From: Smithella sp. PtaU1.Bin162
GTDB taxonomy: Bacteria > Desulfobacterota > Syntrophia > Syntrophales > Smithellaceae
Reading direction: 5' to 3'
Assembly (NCBI GenBank): GCA_002068015.1
Contig: MVRV01000036.1
Location: forward strand, 1 to 49,499
Length of the DNA: 49,499 nt
The position numbers were made by a program, and so were the translations under genes. Under the pieces are notes generated by a model that saw only the letters and a program-made list of their open reading frames with translations, searched no databases and was not told the origin of the DNA. Numbering within the stretch: position 1 is the stretch's first letter; every line of letters starts with the position of its first letter. Below are positions 34,082 through 41,594 of the stretch, piece by piece.

Positions 34082-34437
34082 TTATTTTCTTCTTTTTTCC
34101 CGGATGGATAGAATCTATAAATAATCGTATGAGGCTCATCTGGTATCTTATTTTTTAAGTCCTGCTTTGAATATTTTTCAATCACGACTTTATCGGGTGT
34201 GTTCAAGTCGCCATATACAAGATAAAGCCAAAAGTTTTCATGTTTTTTATATGCTTCGTATTCAGACTTCTCAATAGAAACAGGGGCTTTCTTAACTCTG
34301 TATTTGACTTCAACAAGCTTGGTTTTTCCTTTTAAATCATAACCTTCCAATGCTTTTACCTTTTGAAAATCTTCCTCTGGCTCCATTTGCTTTATGATAG
34401 CTATTGCCTTTGCTTCCTGATTCATGTTTTCCGACAT
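34078..34437 (-). CDS. DUF3883 (NO VEIN C-terminal) domain protein
   Basis: 119 residues: KALEGYDLKGKTKLVEVKYR, then VSIEKSEYEAYKKHENFWLYLVYG and the closing strand. The pattern (G-D-x-E-VK, S-xx-E, YxLYxVY) is the nuclease-like DUF3883 core, here as a stand-alone domain. Usually found in restriction-like contexts. A TA-rich box (TTTTTATAATGG on the minus strand) ends about 20 bases before the ATG, so the transcript may be nearly leaderless. Overlaps the end of the opposite gene by four bases. Confidence 0.65.
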   Translation of the reverse strand: MSENMNQEAKAIAIIKQMEPEEDFQKVKALEGYDLKGKTKLVEVKYRVKKAPVSIEKSEYEAYKKHENFWLYLVYGDLNTPDKVVIEKYSKQDLKNKIPDEPHTIIYRFYPSGKKEENN

Positions 34438-34507
34438 AAATGTGCTTTTGGATACCCATTATAAAAATTTATCGCAATACTTTTTATTCAATATTGATGT
34501 CGCTTCG

Positions 34508-34645
34508 CCCCGCGCAAACCCCTTAACTTAAACTTTTCCCTTCCTGCTGGAAGGTCGCCTGCTGGCTAAAAGTTTAATGTGGGGTTTGCTTAAAGGGGCT
34601 TCGCTCCACGACTGACAACCACCTTCACAAGTGGAGGTGGTTGTG
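34508..34645 (+). promoter_or_regulatory. Structured RNA leader, copy R3, with Shine-Dalgarno-masking hairpin
   Basis: Nearly identical core to R2: TTAAACTTTT (34528-34537) / AAAAGTTTAA (34568-34577), CTTCC/GGAAG, GCC/GGC. Loop 1 differs (TGCT instead of TGTC). The second hairpin is unrelated in sequence but not in logic: ACAACCACC (34615-34623) pairs with GGTGGTTGT (34636-34644), extended through CAC/GTG, and buries GGAGGTGG just before ATG 34646. Confidence 0.75.
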
Positions 34646-34828
34646 ATGTATCTCATAACCCAATATAAATTTTTTAATGAAGAGGGACAGTGCAACACTG
34701 TCACAGAGAACAAAGACGGTAAGCTTGTTTGTGACTGCATTGAGTTTGCCAGATTTGGCACCTGTGACCATTCTGTTGTTATAGAGGCAGAACAAGTCCC
34801 TCAGATATTTTACAGGCGATTAAGATAA
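34646..34828 (+). CDS. Small SWIM-like zinc protein
   Basis: 60 residues. GKLVCDCIEFARFGTCDHSV has the CxC...CxH arrangement of SWIM zinc fingers, which bind DNA or protein. In-frame GTG codons upstream fall inside the leader hairpin, so I start at ATG 34646. Its stop codon lies inside the terminator that follows. Confidence 0.7.
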   Translation: MYLITQYKFFNEEGQCNTVTENKDGKLVCDCIEFARFGTCDHSVVIEAEQVPQIFYRRLR

Positions 34829-34840
34829 TCGCCTTTTTTT
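34815..34840 (+). terminator. Rho-independent terminator overlapping the stop codon
   Basis: GGCGATTA-AGA-TAATCGCC followed by seven T. Very strong. Confidence 0.9.
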
Positions 34841-34851
34841 ATTGCCGCCTA

Positions 34852-34909
34852 AATCTTTATAAGGGGGGCGATACCCCCATATAAAGATTTCCCCTCGATA
34901 AATCGAGGG
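34852..34909. repeat. Two strong palindromes
   Basis: A 16-base stem with one mismatch (34852-34867 with 34874-34889, GGGGG/CCCCC core) is followed at once by CCCTCGAT-AA-ATCGAGGG. No gene lies here. They may be a bidirectional terminator or a protein or replication site. Confidence 0.7.
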
Positions 34910-35007
34910 TCGGCGGACGAGACTGCCTGACTCCTGACCTGTTTCCTAACATGATTCTTTAAGGATACAACTTTTCTATCATAACTTCTTATCTTTCAAA
35001 CATCTTC

Positions 35008-35027
35008 TTAGTATCTTACGATACTAA
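35008..35027. promoter_or_regulatory. Perfect inverted repeat, operator-like
   Basis: TTAGTATC-TTAC-GATACTAA, just upstream of promoter copy g. Apart from this and the palindromes, the 34.84-35.08 kb gap shows nothing. Confidence 0.5.
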
Positions 35028-35044
35028 TATGTCCAGTGCTTCGT

Positions 35045-35062
35045 CAGTGTAACGCTTAAAAG
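35045..35062 (+). promoter_or_regulatory. CAGTG-N5-CTTAAAAG promoter motif (copy g)
   Basis: CGTCAGTG, TAACG, CTTAAAAG on the plus strand, 23 bases before ATG 35086. It is the only plus-strand member of the set. Confidence 0.65.
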
Positions 35063-35085
35063 CATAATCATTTTTCAGTGATGAT

Positions 35086-35226
35086 ATGGACAGGCAAGAT
35101 TTATTGCAGATAGCAAAGGGAAGCGGATTTGAAAGTATTGAGAAATACGTTGAGGAGAATCTGCACTATTTGAAACCTGAAATGAGAAAGCTGTACCGGA
35201 TGATATGTCCGGGAACAAAAAAATAA
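35086..35226 (+). CDS. Small helical protein
   Basis: 46 residues (MDRQDLLQIAKGSGFESIEK, then a second helix and basic tail). Helical, DNA-binding-like in charge, but no family. Its promoter motif supports it as a gene. Convergent with the tyrosine recombinase, four bases apart. Confidence 0.55.
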   Translation: MDRQDLLQIAKGSGFESIEKYVEENLHYLKPEMRKLYRMICPGTKK

Positions 35227-35230
35227 ATAA

Positions 35231-36493
35231 TCAGCCGCCTTTAGCGGCCAGAATTCTTTCCATCATTTCTTGCATTATCTGCTCTTTTATGCCTTGCATG
35301 TCATTCAGTTGTTTTCTGAGATTTAATATTTCTTCATCCTTTTTTATGTCCTTGATGATTGCATCCCTGCTGACAATATGTTTGCATTTCGGGCAGACAG
35401 TCTCACTGAATCCAATAAGCTCGTTGCAATAGGGGCACTTCCTAACCTCAAAATTTGTTTTAATATTTTCAGTATTTTTCAAAAGTCCTCGTCTCTGTAA
35501 TGCAATCTTGAAAGCCTCATCCTGATTGCTCATGTCATAGGTTTTTAGTTGCTTTGTACTTGTCCATCTTGCCGCATGCTGAATAGCCATATCGCTTTCG
35601 CCCCGAAGCCGCCTCATAGTCACACCATTTCGTTTAAGGCTGTAGCATGTTATTGGCTTGTTAATGCCCAATGTCCTGCATGCCTGTTTTATGAGATTAT
35701 TAATCTGCCCCGGTTTCAACTGTTCGCCACGGTTCTTATTGCCAGTATTTATGAAAAGAAAGGCATTCTTGTCTGATTTCAGTGGATGGACATTCAGCCA
35801 TTTAAGCAGATAGGGGAAGCTGTCTATACATTGCAATAAACCGATGCCTTCCTTGCCATGCTCGCTGATAAAAAGTTTTGCATAGTTATCGTGTGTTTCC
35901 ACGTCTCTTAGTTTTAAATAAAGCAACTCCTGAGGTCGGGCAAGGCTTTCAAGTGCTAACGCTAAATATGCCTGAATCCTTAAATCAGACGAAAAATAAT
36001 TCAGGATACTTTCAAACTCTTCATAGCTGAATTTATCCGAACGAACCTTTTCTCTGCTCTTGTCAATCTTGGGAGATAGATGCCTGACAACGTAAGGGAC
36101 TAAGGTTTCATCCTGTCTCCCGTGGTTATCCAGTTCAGGGAATAACAGCCGCCACATATGCCGCAAGTCAGTGATAAAAGTTTCTTTGCTTTTCGAAGTA
36201 TTGTATGTGCGGTGCATCACTGCCATAAGAGTGTTTATATCTTCACGGGTGCATTCAGAAAGGTCTTTCTTGATGTGATGGCAGATTAGTTTCATGCCTT
36301 GCATTAGCCTTAACCTTCTGACGAATGAAATGTCTTTTGCATCGAATAGAAGGCTCAGCTTCTCAAAATACTTAAGATTGGCTGGATTTGAACAGCAATA
36401 CTTTCTGTCTTGGGATGGTGTCGCCAGTTCCTTAATATTTGCTATAAAAAGCTCATATCTTTTCTTGCTTCCATATATATCTTCTTCTGCCAT
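35231..36493 (-). CDS. Tyrosine recombinase with C-terminal zinc ribbon
   Basis: 420 residues starting MAEEDIYGSK; the in-frame sequence upstream is promoter, and GGTGAT precedes this ATG. N-terminal helical SAM-like domain 1-150. Catalytic domain: first arginine in LARPQELLYL, second in CYSLKRNGVTMRR (with K at the usual H position), and nucleophile tyrosine in KQLKTYDMSN. Two CxxC pairs (CPYCNEL, CPKCKHI) make a zinc ribbon, then a coiled coil. This layout is familiar from archaeal integrases. It is distinct from the terminal serine recombinase and may resolve dimers or mark a nested older element. Confidence 0.8.
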   Translation of the reverse strand: MAEEDIYGSKKRYELFIANIKELATPSQDRKYCCSNPANLKYFEKLSLLFDAKDISFVRRLRLMQGMKLICHHIKKDLSECTREDINTLMAVMHRTYNTSKSKETFITDLRHMWRLLFPELDNHGRQDETLVPYVVRHLSPKIDKSREKVRSDKFSYEEFESILNYFSSDLRIQAYLALALESLARPQELLYLKLRDVETHDNYAKLFISEHGKEGIGLLQCIDSFPYLLKWLNVHPLKSDKNAFLFINTGNKNRGEQLKPGQINNLIKQACRTLGINKPITCYSLKRNGVTMRRLRGESDMAIQHAARWTSTKQLKTYDMSNQDEAFKIALQRRGLLKNTENIKTNFEVRKCPYCNELIGFSETVCPKCKHIVSRDAIIKDIKKDEEILNLRKQLNDMQGIKEQIMQEMMERILAAKGG

Positions 36494-36517
36494 ATTTATC
36501 ACCGGAGGGTAGTTTAG

Positions 36518-36535
36518 TTTATAAATTTTGCACTG
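36518..36535 (-). promoter_or_regulatory. CAGTG-N5-TTTATAAA promoter motif (copy b)
   Basis: Minus strand: GTCAGTG, CAAAA, TTTATAAA, ending 24 bases before the recombinase ATG. Confidence 0.7.
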
Positions 36536-36681
36536 ACGCATTCATTTGAAGAAGATATGCGGGGGAAGCGCAGACCTTAGACAATAGAATGCGTGCGTGC
36601 TAATTTCATAATATTTTTGAGCAACTATAAATATTTTTGTGTTGTCTGGAATATAAATGCTTTGATTTAGAAAGGGTGGGG

Positions 36682-37104
36682 TCAGCGGATAATGCCTTCA
36701 ATCAATGATTCAATCTTCATCATCGCAAGATTTATCTCTTCCCGGATTGTGAGAATCTCGCCGCTTATCTCTGAGATAAATTCGCCGTTCTTCATAACTA
36801 AGCTCATGCTGTCGTCGATGTCCTTAAACATTACCTGAATCCGTTCTATGTCCGCAAGCAGGCGAATGGCCTTTTCCTTAGCATCTTCTGATTTTAAATA
36901 AGCCCGCGTCTTTGCAAGCTCATCAAATTCCTGCGCCATGCTGTTTAGGGCAGTCAATCGAATCTTTATCCCATGCAGGGCGTATTCATTTTTGTAAAGG
37001 TTATTTGCGATTGCAGTGTTGTTGATAGAGATGTCCTGAGAAAGCCCATAGCCCTGAACAGCACGTTTTAGTGCTTCTTCCGTTATCCCGCCGATTTTTT
37101 GCAT
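36682..37104 (-). CDS. Hypothetical coiled-coil protein
   Basis: 140 residues, almost wholly helical, with heptad-like stretches (AKTRAYLKSEDAKEKAIRLL, EILTIREEINLAMMKIESLI). No motif recognised. It has its own CAGTG/TATA promoter 22 bases upstream. The 36.54-36.68 kb gap before it (the recombinase side) holds only a TA-rich stretch. Confidence 0.6.
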   Translation of the reverse strand: MQKIGGITEEALKRAVQGYGLSQDISINNTAIANNLYKNEYALHGIKIRLTALNSMAQEFDELAKTRAYLKSEDAKEKAIRLLADIERIQVMFKDIDDSMSLVMKNGEFISEISGEILTIREEINLAMMKIESLIEGIIR

Positions 37105-37126
37105 AAATAAAAAAAAGAAAAAGTAA

Positions 37127-37144
37127 GATATAAAGTTTCCACTG
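37127..37144 (-). promoter_or_regulatory. CAGTG-N5-TTTATATC promoter motif (copy c)
   Basis: Minus strand: GATTCAGTG, GAAAC, TTTATATC, ending 22 bases before ATG at 37104. Confidence 0.7.
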
Positions 37145-37149
37145 AATCA

Positions 37150-37284
37150 TCACTGCTTAAAACCGTATAGAATCCGGTAATAGTCATCCCTGTAAGATTC
37201 CAGAAAATGAGTCATCTTCTGATTAATCTCTTTCACGTCACTTGCCATTGACTGGACTACTTTTTCAAGCGATTCCTTAGCCAT
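37150..37284 (-). CDS. Small coiled-coil protein
   Basis: 44 residues (MAKESLEKVVQSMASDVKEI), one helix. It starts inside the stop of the preceding gene (ATGGCTAA), an eight-base overlap that indicates coupling. Confidence 0.6.
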   Translation of the reverse strand: MAKESLEKVVQSMASDVKEINQKMTHFLESYRDDYYRILYGFKQ

Positions 37285-37447
37285 TATTAACCCCGCCAGA
37301 CAAGACTTTATCCATGTAGTTGACATGAACAATGTCAGTCCTAATGGTCTTTATAATCAGCCATTTCTTGTCTTTAGAAAGGCTTATCTTCCTTGTGAGG
37401 ATAGGCTGTCTGTCCTCATAGGTTCTTTCTTTTTTTGTTTTTGCCAT
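37277..37447 (-). CDS. Small basic protein
   Basis: 56 residues, lysine-rich, with strand-like ISLSKDKKWLIIKTIRTDIV in the middle; possibly a small nucleic-acid-binding protein such as a swapped-hairpin or CopG-like fold. First gene of a two-gene unit behind promoter copy d; GGAG lies ten bases before the ATG. Confidence 0.55.
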   Translation of the reverse strand: MAKTKKERTYEDRQPILTRKISLSKDKKWLIIKTIRTDIVHVNYMDKVLSGGVNNG

Positions 37448-37496
37448 TTGTTTTTCTCCATCACCGCTTTTTCTATTCAGAAGTGATTACCGGGGG

Positions 37497-37515
37497 ATAT
37501 ATAGCTTTTACACTG
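37497..37515 (-). promoter_or_regulatory. CAGTG-N6-CTATATAT promoter motif (copy d)
   Basis: Minus strand: GATTCAGTG, TAAAAG, CTATATAT, 49 bases before ATG 37447. Confidence 0.65.
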
Positions 37516-37560
37516 AATCAATGACGGAGAAAAAAGTAGTTATAAAATATGAAGAAGTAT

Positions 37561-37899
37561 TTATGCGTTAAAAATTCCAAACTGGATTAGGAGAATGATT
37601 GCTAAAATAATTAAGGTCGTTAGGCTTCGCCCGATTGTATCCCAATAATCAACCTTCTTTGATGTCATTATTATAGTTGCGATACCTACAACTAAAGGGA
37701 AGGCTGACAGCGGGATTTTAAATAGGTATAAAGATGGATGAAAAATTAGTATTGAAATTCCTGTAACGATTAATCCAACTCCATTAATTATTGCAGAACT
37801 GCGTTTAACGTAATGTTTCTCCTTCAAAAAATTAATCGCCGGACTAACCATAGACAGTAAGTTTATGATGACGGGAATTGGTAAGTTTTCTATTGCCAT
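37561..37899 (-). CDS. Small integral membrane protein
   Basis: 112 residues with four predicted hydrophobic segments (IINLLSMVSPAI, SAIINGVGLIVTGISILIF, FPLVVGIATIIM, LTTLIILAIILLIQFGIF). CCCCCT precedes the ATG and a TTTATAAAG box lies about 30 bases upstream, with a CAGAC rather than CAGTG sequence before it. Unknown function; superinfection-type or anchor protein possible. Confidence 0.6.
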   Translation of the reverse strand: MAIENLPIPVIINLLSMVSPAINFLKEKHYVKRSSAIINGVGLIVTGISILIFHPSLYLFKIPLSAFPLVVGIATIIMTSKKVDYWDTIGRSLTTLIILAIILLIQFGIFNA

Positions 37900-37987
37900 A
37901 GGGGGATGTAATATACCTATCTTTATAAATGTAATGTCTGATTTACGAGAAGGACAGGCAGTTTATAGTCCTGCCCAGGACTTTGCT

Positions 37988-38476
37988 TTACGAGTACCAG
38001 AAAGTGCCTTTCTCAGTTTCATGGTATCCGTCATAGCTTAAATCCCTCGCCAGTTTTTCATAGTCGAGATAGCCTTTAATGGTATCGGAAAGGTTTCCAA
38101 AACAGCCTTCTTCGACTAATTCTTCTGCCACATCTTCAAGCGTCATGTCCGGGTAGAAGGTCACGTCCTCCTGTTGGCTGATTGCTTCTTCGCGTTTGCA
38201 TCCGATTACGTCGAGCAGGAAAGTCACCTTTTCCTGTTCGTGCTCATCCAAATCTTGCAGTTGCCTTGCAAAATCATTCAGCTCATGAAGATTTTCATAT
38301 TCACCGATACTGAATGGAGCTTCGTAATCTGTGATGAAATATTCTTCATCACTGCCGAGGACATCTTTGACAGCTTGTTTCAAGTCGTCTTCTTCCATCG
38401 GCAAATCAAGCCATTTCCCGAACAGCTCGCCTGCGTTGTAGCGGGCAAGGTTTGTAAGGTAAATCCTTACATCCAT
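37988..38476 (-). CDS. ardA: Antirestriction protein ArdA
   Basis: 162 acidic residues matching ArdA. N-terminal MDVRIYLTNLARYNAGELFGKWLDLP, the central EYFITDYEAPFSIGEYENLHELNDFA that is the family's signature, and a C-terminal domain ending SDTIKGYLDYEKLARDLSYDGY. ArdA mimics B-form DNA and blocks type I restriction enzymes. AGGAGC precedes the ATG. It is the last gene of a short minus-strand unit from 38793. Confidence 0.92.
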   Translation of the reverse strand: MDVRIYLTNLARYNAGELFGKWLDLPMEEDDLKQAVKDVLGSDEEYFITDYEAPFSIGEYENLHELNDFARQLQDLDEHEQEKVTFLLDVIGCKREEAISQQEDVTFYPDMTLEDVAEELVEEGCFGNLSDTIKGYLDYEKLARDLSYDGYHETEKGTFWYS

Positions 38477-38491
38477 AATTCAGCTCCTTTC

Positions 38492-38599
38492 TTACACCCG
38501 GCACGAAGGGCATTCGCAAAGCGAATAACCGCAACAGGGGCATAACACACAGCCTTCTGCATGATGAAGCTGGCTTCCGCATTCCGGACAAAATTCCAT
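38492..38599 (-). CDS. 35-residue zinc-ribbon miniprotein
   Basis: MEFCPECGSQLHHAEGCVLC, then CPCCGYSLCECPSCRV: nine cysteines in 35 residues, at least two CxxC knuckles. GGAGGTTTTCG is the ribosome site. Between the 59-residue protein and ArdA, spacing 14-16 bases, so the three form a unit. Confidence 0.65.
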   Translation of the reverse strand: MEFCPECGSQLHHAEGCVLCPCCGYSLCECPSCRV

Positions 38600-38613
38600 C
38601 GAAAACCTCCTCT

Positions 38614-38793
38614 TTAGTCGAACAGAAATGAGAAGTATTCTTCCATTTCTATCAACAGCTTAAGTCCCTTGTTACTATCGAATTCAATAAATTCGATTCC
38701 CATGTCTCTGCCGATTTTCCGAAATTGCCTTAAGCGTTTATCAACGGTGTAACCATTGAAAACAGGCAATTGAAACGGAACATTGCCGTCCAT
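38614..38793 (-). CDS. Small protein, paralogue of 33749-34081
   Basis: 59 residues: LPVFNGYTVDKRLRQFRKIG and IEFIEFDSNKGLKLLIEMEE align closely with the core of the 33.7 kb protein, without its zinc tail. AGGAGGTGA lies five bases before the ATG. First gene of the ardA unit, behind promoter copy f. Two diverged copies on one element suggest a core plasmid-type function. Confidence 0.65.
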   Translation of the reverse strand: MDGNVPFQLPVFNGYTVDKRLRQFRKIGRDMGIEFIEFDSNKGLKLLIEMEEYFSFLFD

Positions 38794-38867
38794 AAAGTCA
38801 CCTCCTTTCTTTAGGTCATTGGTGCTTTTTTGCGGGTTGCTTTATGGACTACGGGAAGGGAGGGAGG

Positions 38868-38885
38868 TATTTAAGGATTACACTG
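38868..38885 (-). promoter_or_regulatory. CAGTG-N5-CTTAAATA promoter motif (copy f)
   Basis: Minus strand: CGTCAGTG, TAATC, CTTAAATA, 74 bases before ATG 38793. Confidence 0.65.
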
Positions 38886-38961
38886 ACGGGGAAAGTGGTT
38901 TAAGAAGAGTAAGATTTATATATTCTTGTCTATGAAACTAAAAAATAGGGGGCGATTATAG

Positions 38962-39789
38962 ATGAAACATTGCGTCAAATGTAAAACTAAAGATACCGAC
39001 GATTCTAAATATTGTAAAAATTGCGGAGACAAATTAATACATGAAAAAGACCTTGAAGCGAAGAAACCGAGTGAGCACTACGAAGAAGCTATTCACAAAA
39101 AAAGCTCAAAAGCATGGATTTGGTTTCTAATCATAGGAATTTTATCAGTCGCAGTTGTTGCAATGGCAACAATTCAGATTCCTTATATTGAGAAAGTTAC
39201 CTATACCGAAAATGTTCCAGTGAACAAAGTCGAAAAATATTCAGATACAGAACCCTATACTGATAATGTATGTAATAGCGTTGACATAAAATATACGACA
39301 AAATGGGGTCAATCAGAATCTTCTTGTTTACAACAAAAATGTGCTCAGAATACTCAAGATTGCGTAGAAACGAATTGGCTGGGAAATTGTGTCCGATATC
39401 AAGACCGATGTATACGTTATGAATGTGAACAATATAGGATTTACTGTAAGTTGGATGTAAAAAATATTGATGATACTGCTGGGGCGTTTTCTTTAAAAGG
39501 TTATGTTATAGACGCGAATAACCAGAAAATCTATGTTCAGGATGTGAGTATATATGTTCAGGCGCAAGATACTGTGACAGCTATTTGGACTTACGTTTAT
39601 AATTCTCCGGCAATTATTAACAACTGCATATATGACAGTTTGAAAGTTTCACAGAGAACTAAATGTGAAAATGTTATTAAAACAAGAACCGTATCTAAAG
39701 AAAGGACTGTTGTGGGGTCAGAAAAAGTTGAGCGACAGAAAGAGGAAGTAAAATATAGAACAATTATGGAATCATTGGGATGGATGTAA
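38962..39789 (+). CDS. Zinc-ribbon membrane protein
   Basis: 275 residues. An N-terminal zinc ribbon (HCVKCKTKDTDDSKYCKNCG), a charged linker, one membrane helix (WIWFLIIGILSVAVVAMATI), then an extracytoplasmic domain rich in cysteine (CLQQKCAQNTQDC, CVRYQDRCIRYEC). The ending KTRTVSKERTVVGSEKVER resembles a repetitive beta surface. TTTATATATTC lies about 45 bases upstream and GGGGCGAT before the ATG. The zinc-ribbon plus single-helix layout is common in archaea and uncultivated bacteria. Confidence 0.65.
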   Translation: MKHCVKCKTKDTDDSKYCKNCGDKLIHEKDLEAKKPSEHYEEAIHKKSSKAWIWFLIIGILSVAVVAMATIQIPYIEKVTYTENVPVNKVEKYSDTEPYTDNVCNSVDIKYTTKWGQSESSCLQQKCAQNTQDCVETNWLGNCVRYQDRCIRYECEQYRIYCKLDVKNIDDTAGAFSLKGYVIDANNQKIYVQDVSIYVQAQDTVTAIWTYVYNSPAIINNCIYDSLKVSQRTKCENVIKTRTVSKERTVVGSEKVERQKEEVKYRTIMESLGWM

Positions 39790-39831
39790 ATAATATTATA
39801 TCCCCATATATCTTAAAAATGTCCGGCATTA

Positions 39832-40188
39832 TTAAGAATGTCTTTTCTTGATATAGATTGCTGGCTTTAGAAAACGATACTGACGATGACTTCTGCTGGA
39901 TTCTTTCTTAATTAGTAAAACGGGTTTTCGGGCAAGAGATTTTTTGCCATCATTCATAAAAATGTCAATCTTGTGCGCGCCTGACAATTTTAAAATTGTC
40001 AGAAGTGTGGGTAGAAGGCTTGCATTAATCAAAGATGCGACTTGGCTTAACGGCGTCCAGTCTTTCAATTCAGGGAGGATTTTCAAAATATCAATGACAC
40101 GCTTGGCTTCGCTTTTTTCAAGATGGAAATAACTCTTCTCGCCAGTTTCATCCTCATAAAACACAATCCTTAGTTTTGGCTGTTCCAT
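39832..40188 (-). CDS. Winged-helix-like small protein
   Basis: 118 residues. A strand-rich start (KLRIVFYEDETGEKSYFHLE), then TPLSQVASLINASLLPTLLT, which looks like a helix-turn-helix, and a basic tail. It overlaps the ATPase gene by 19 bases and closes the minus-strand operon 42075-39832. Confidence 0.5.
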   Translation of the reverse strand: MEQPKLRIVFYEDETGEKSYFHLEKSEAKRVIDILKILPELKDWTPLSQVASLINASLLPTLLTILKLSGAHKIDIFMNDGKKSLARKPVLLIKKESSRSHRQYRFLKPAIYIKKRHS

Positions 40189-41594
40189 TTCTTCATTTTC
40201 TCTCTTAGTTGAATATCATTTACCCTTTCATGGATGAACGGCGGCCTGATTTTTATTAAGCAGTTTCTTACACGGCCTTTGACTTTTGCTATTGCCTCGC
40301 CGAGTTTTAGAAAATCAAGGAATACAATCTCGTCCTGCTTTAAAAAGAGGCTGTTCGCTGTCGCCTCTATGTCCTTTTTTGTCTGGCAGGCGAAATGCGC
40401 CTGCACTTTTGCATTCGCAAGGACATAATTCGGAAGTTCTGATGTCTCCTGCGCTATTGCTATTAAGCCAAGTCCAAACTTTCTGCCTTCACGGAATATT
40501 GTCTTAATCACGTCGCTATTAACCTCTTTTTCAATACTGCTTTTCGGGAGCATATTCGGAAACTCTTCAAGGAAGATTGCTGTCCGTATCTCGTTTCTCT
40601 GGGCTTCACCCTTTGACAACATGCAGAGCATTAAATATGTCAGGAATAATTCCTGAAACAAAACTCGTAAATGTTCGGGTGTCTCAATGTCCATTTCAAG
40701 AATGGTTATGCCGTTTCTGTCAATAATGTCTGTTGAAAGGTCAAGAGGCTCGCGAGAGCCGAATAATTGTTTGATTGACTCCCTCGTTAAGTCCTTTAAA
40801 ACTCGCTCAGCCGATTGTTTCCATAAAAGTTCTCTTGCTTTCGCAAACTTGTTCTTGATTCGCTTTCTTAAGTCGTCAGCATTTGGTAATAGTTTTAATA
40901 TCCCGCTTTGAAAATCACTCATTAATCTTTCAGCTTCATTCTCAATAAAATCCTCAACGCCTTGTCCTGCAAGAAGTGACTTCTGCAACGGCTTGCTTGA
41001 TGCAATGCCGAGCCAGCTTGAAAACTTAATCCCCGGAGGAGGAGAGAAGAACATATTCCATGACAAGGGAGCGATGTCGTCTCTTCCGATTGTGAATACT
41101 CGAATGTTTTTAATAAACGGGTAATCTTCTTCCGGGAGCGACAAGAAATTTCTCCATGTCCTGTCCCAATCAAAGACAAGGCAGTTAATATTTTTCTCTG
41201 CAAGCTCTTTTAACAGGCTATAGGCAAGAGTTGTCTTGCCCATACCAGAGAGGCCAGTAAGAATAATATGGTTCTTAATGTCCGTATAATCGAGAAATAG
41301 CGGGTATATCTTTCGGGGGTTATGGTCTGGATATGTGCCGTAGCAAATATCGGCAAAAAATATCTCGCCTTTGCCGAAGCATTCATCTTTTGTTGATGGC
41401 GGCAATATGATTTTATTGTTCAGGAGGTTATCATTAACTAATTTCGCGGCTGATATGCTTATGATTTTTTCTAACCGCGCTTTTCTTTTTTCGTCGCTGA
41501 TTTGATACAGGAGCTTAAACTGCTCAATTTTATTTTTGCCCCAGATTGGTTCAAGCCGGACAAGCAACTTATCAATTTGCGATGTAAGAATCAT
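40170..41594 (-). CDS. HerA/TrwB-like ATPase
   Basis: 474 residues. Walker A LTGLSGMGKTTLAYSLL at residues 112-128, Walker B-like RTAIFLEEFPNML near residue 345, and KFGLGLIAIAQETSELP as the arginine/glutamine sensor segment of HerA/VirD4 pumps. No N-terminal membrane segment. A DNA-pumping role in transfer or packaging is likely. Overlaps its upstream neighbour by 23 bases and the downstream gene by 19. Confidence 0.8.
   Translation of the reverse strand: MILTSQIDKLLVRLEPIWGKNKIEQFKLLYQISDEKRKARLEKIISISAAKLVNDNLLNNKIILPPSTKDECFGKGEIFFADICYGTYPDHNPRKIYPLFLDYTDIKNHIILTGLSGMGKTTLAYSLLKELAEKNINCLVFDWDRTWRNFLSLPEEDYPFIKNIRVFTIGRDDIAPLSWNMFFSPPPGIKFSSWLGIASSKPLQKSLLAGQGVEDFIENEAERLMSDFQSGILKLLPNADDLRKRIKNKFAKARELLWKQSAERVLKDLTRESIKQLFGSREPLDLSTDIIDRNGITILEMDIETPEHLRVLFQELFLTYLMLCMLSKGEAQRNEIRTAIFLEEFPNMLPKSSIEKEVNSDVIKTIFREGRKFGLGLIAIAQETSELPNYVLANAKVQAHFACQTKKDIEATANSLFLKQDEIVFLDFLKLGEAIAKVKGRVRNCLIKIRPPFIHERVNDIQLREKMKKWNSQN

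Noticed and set aside
32890..34645. CRISPR array or tRNA-like genes at the R1-R3 repeats
   Set aside because: Only three copies, about 0.7-0.9 kb apart with genes between them, and no tRNA cloverleaf forms despite the GGTTCG-like loop.
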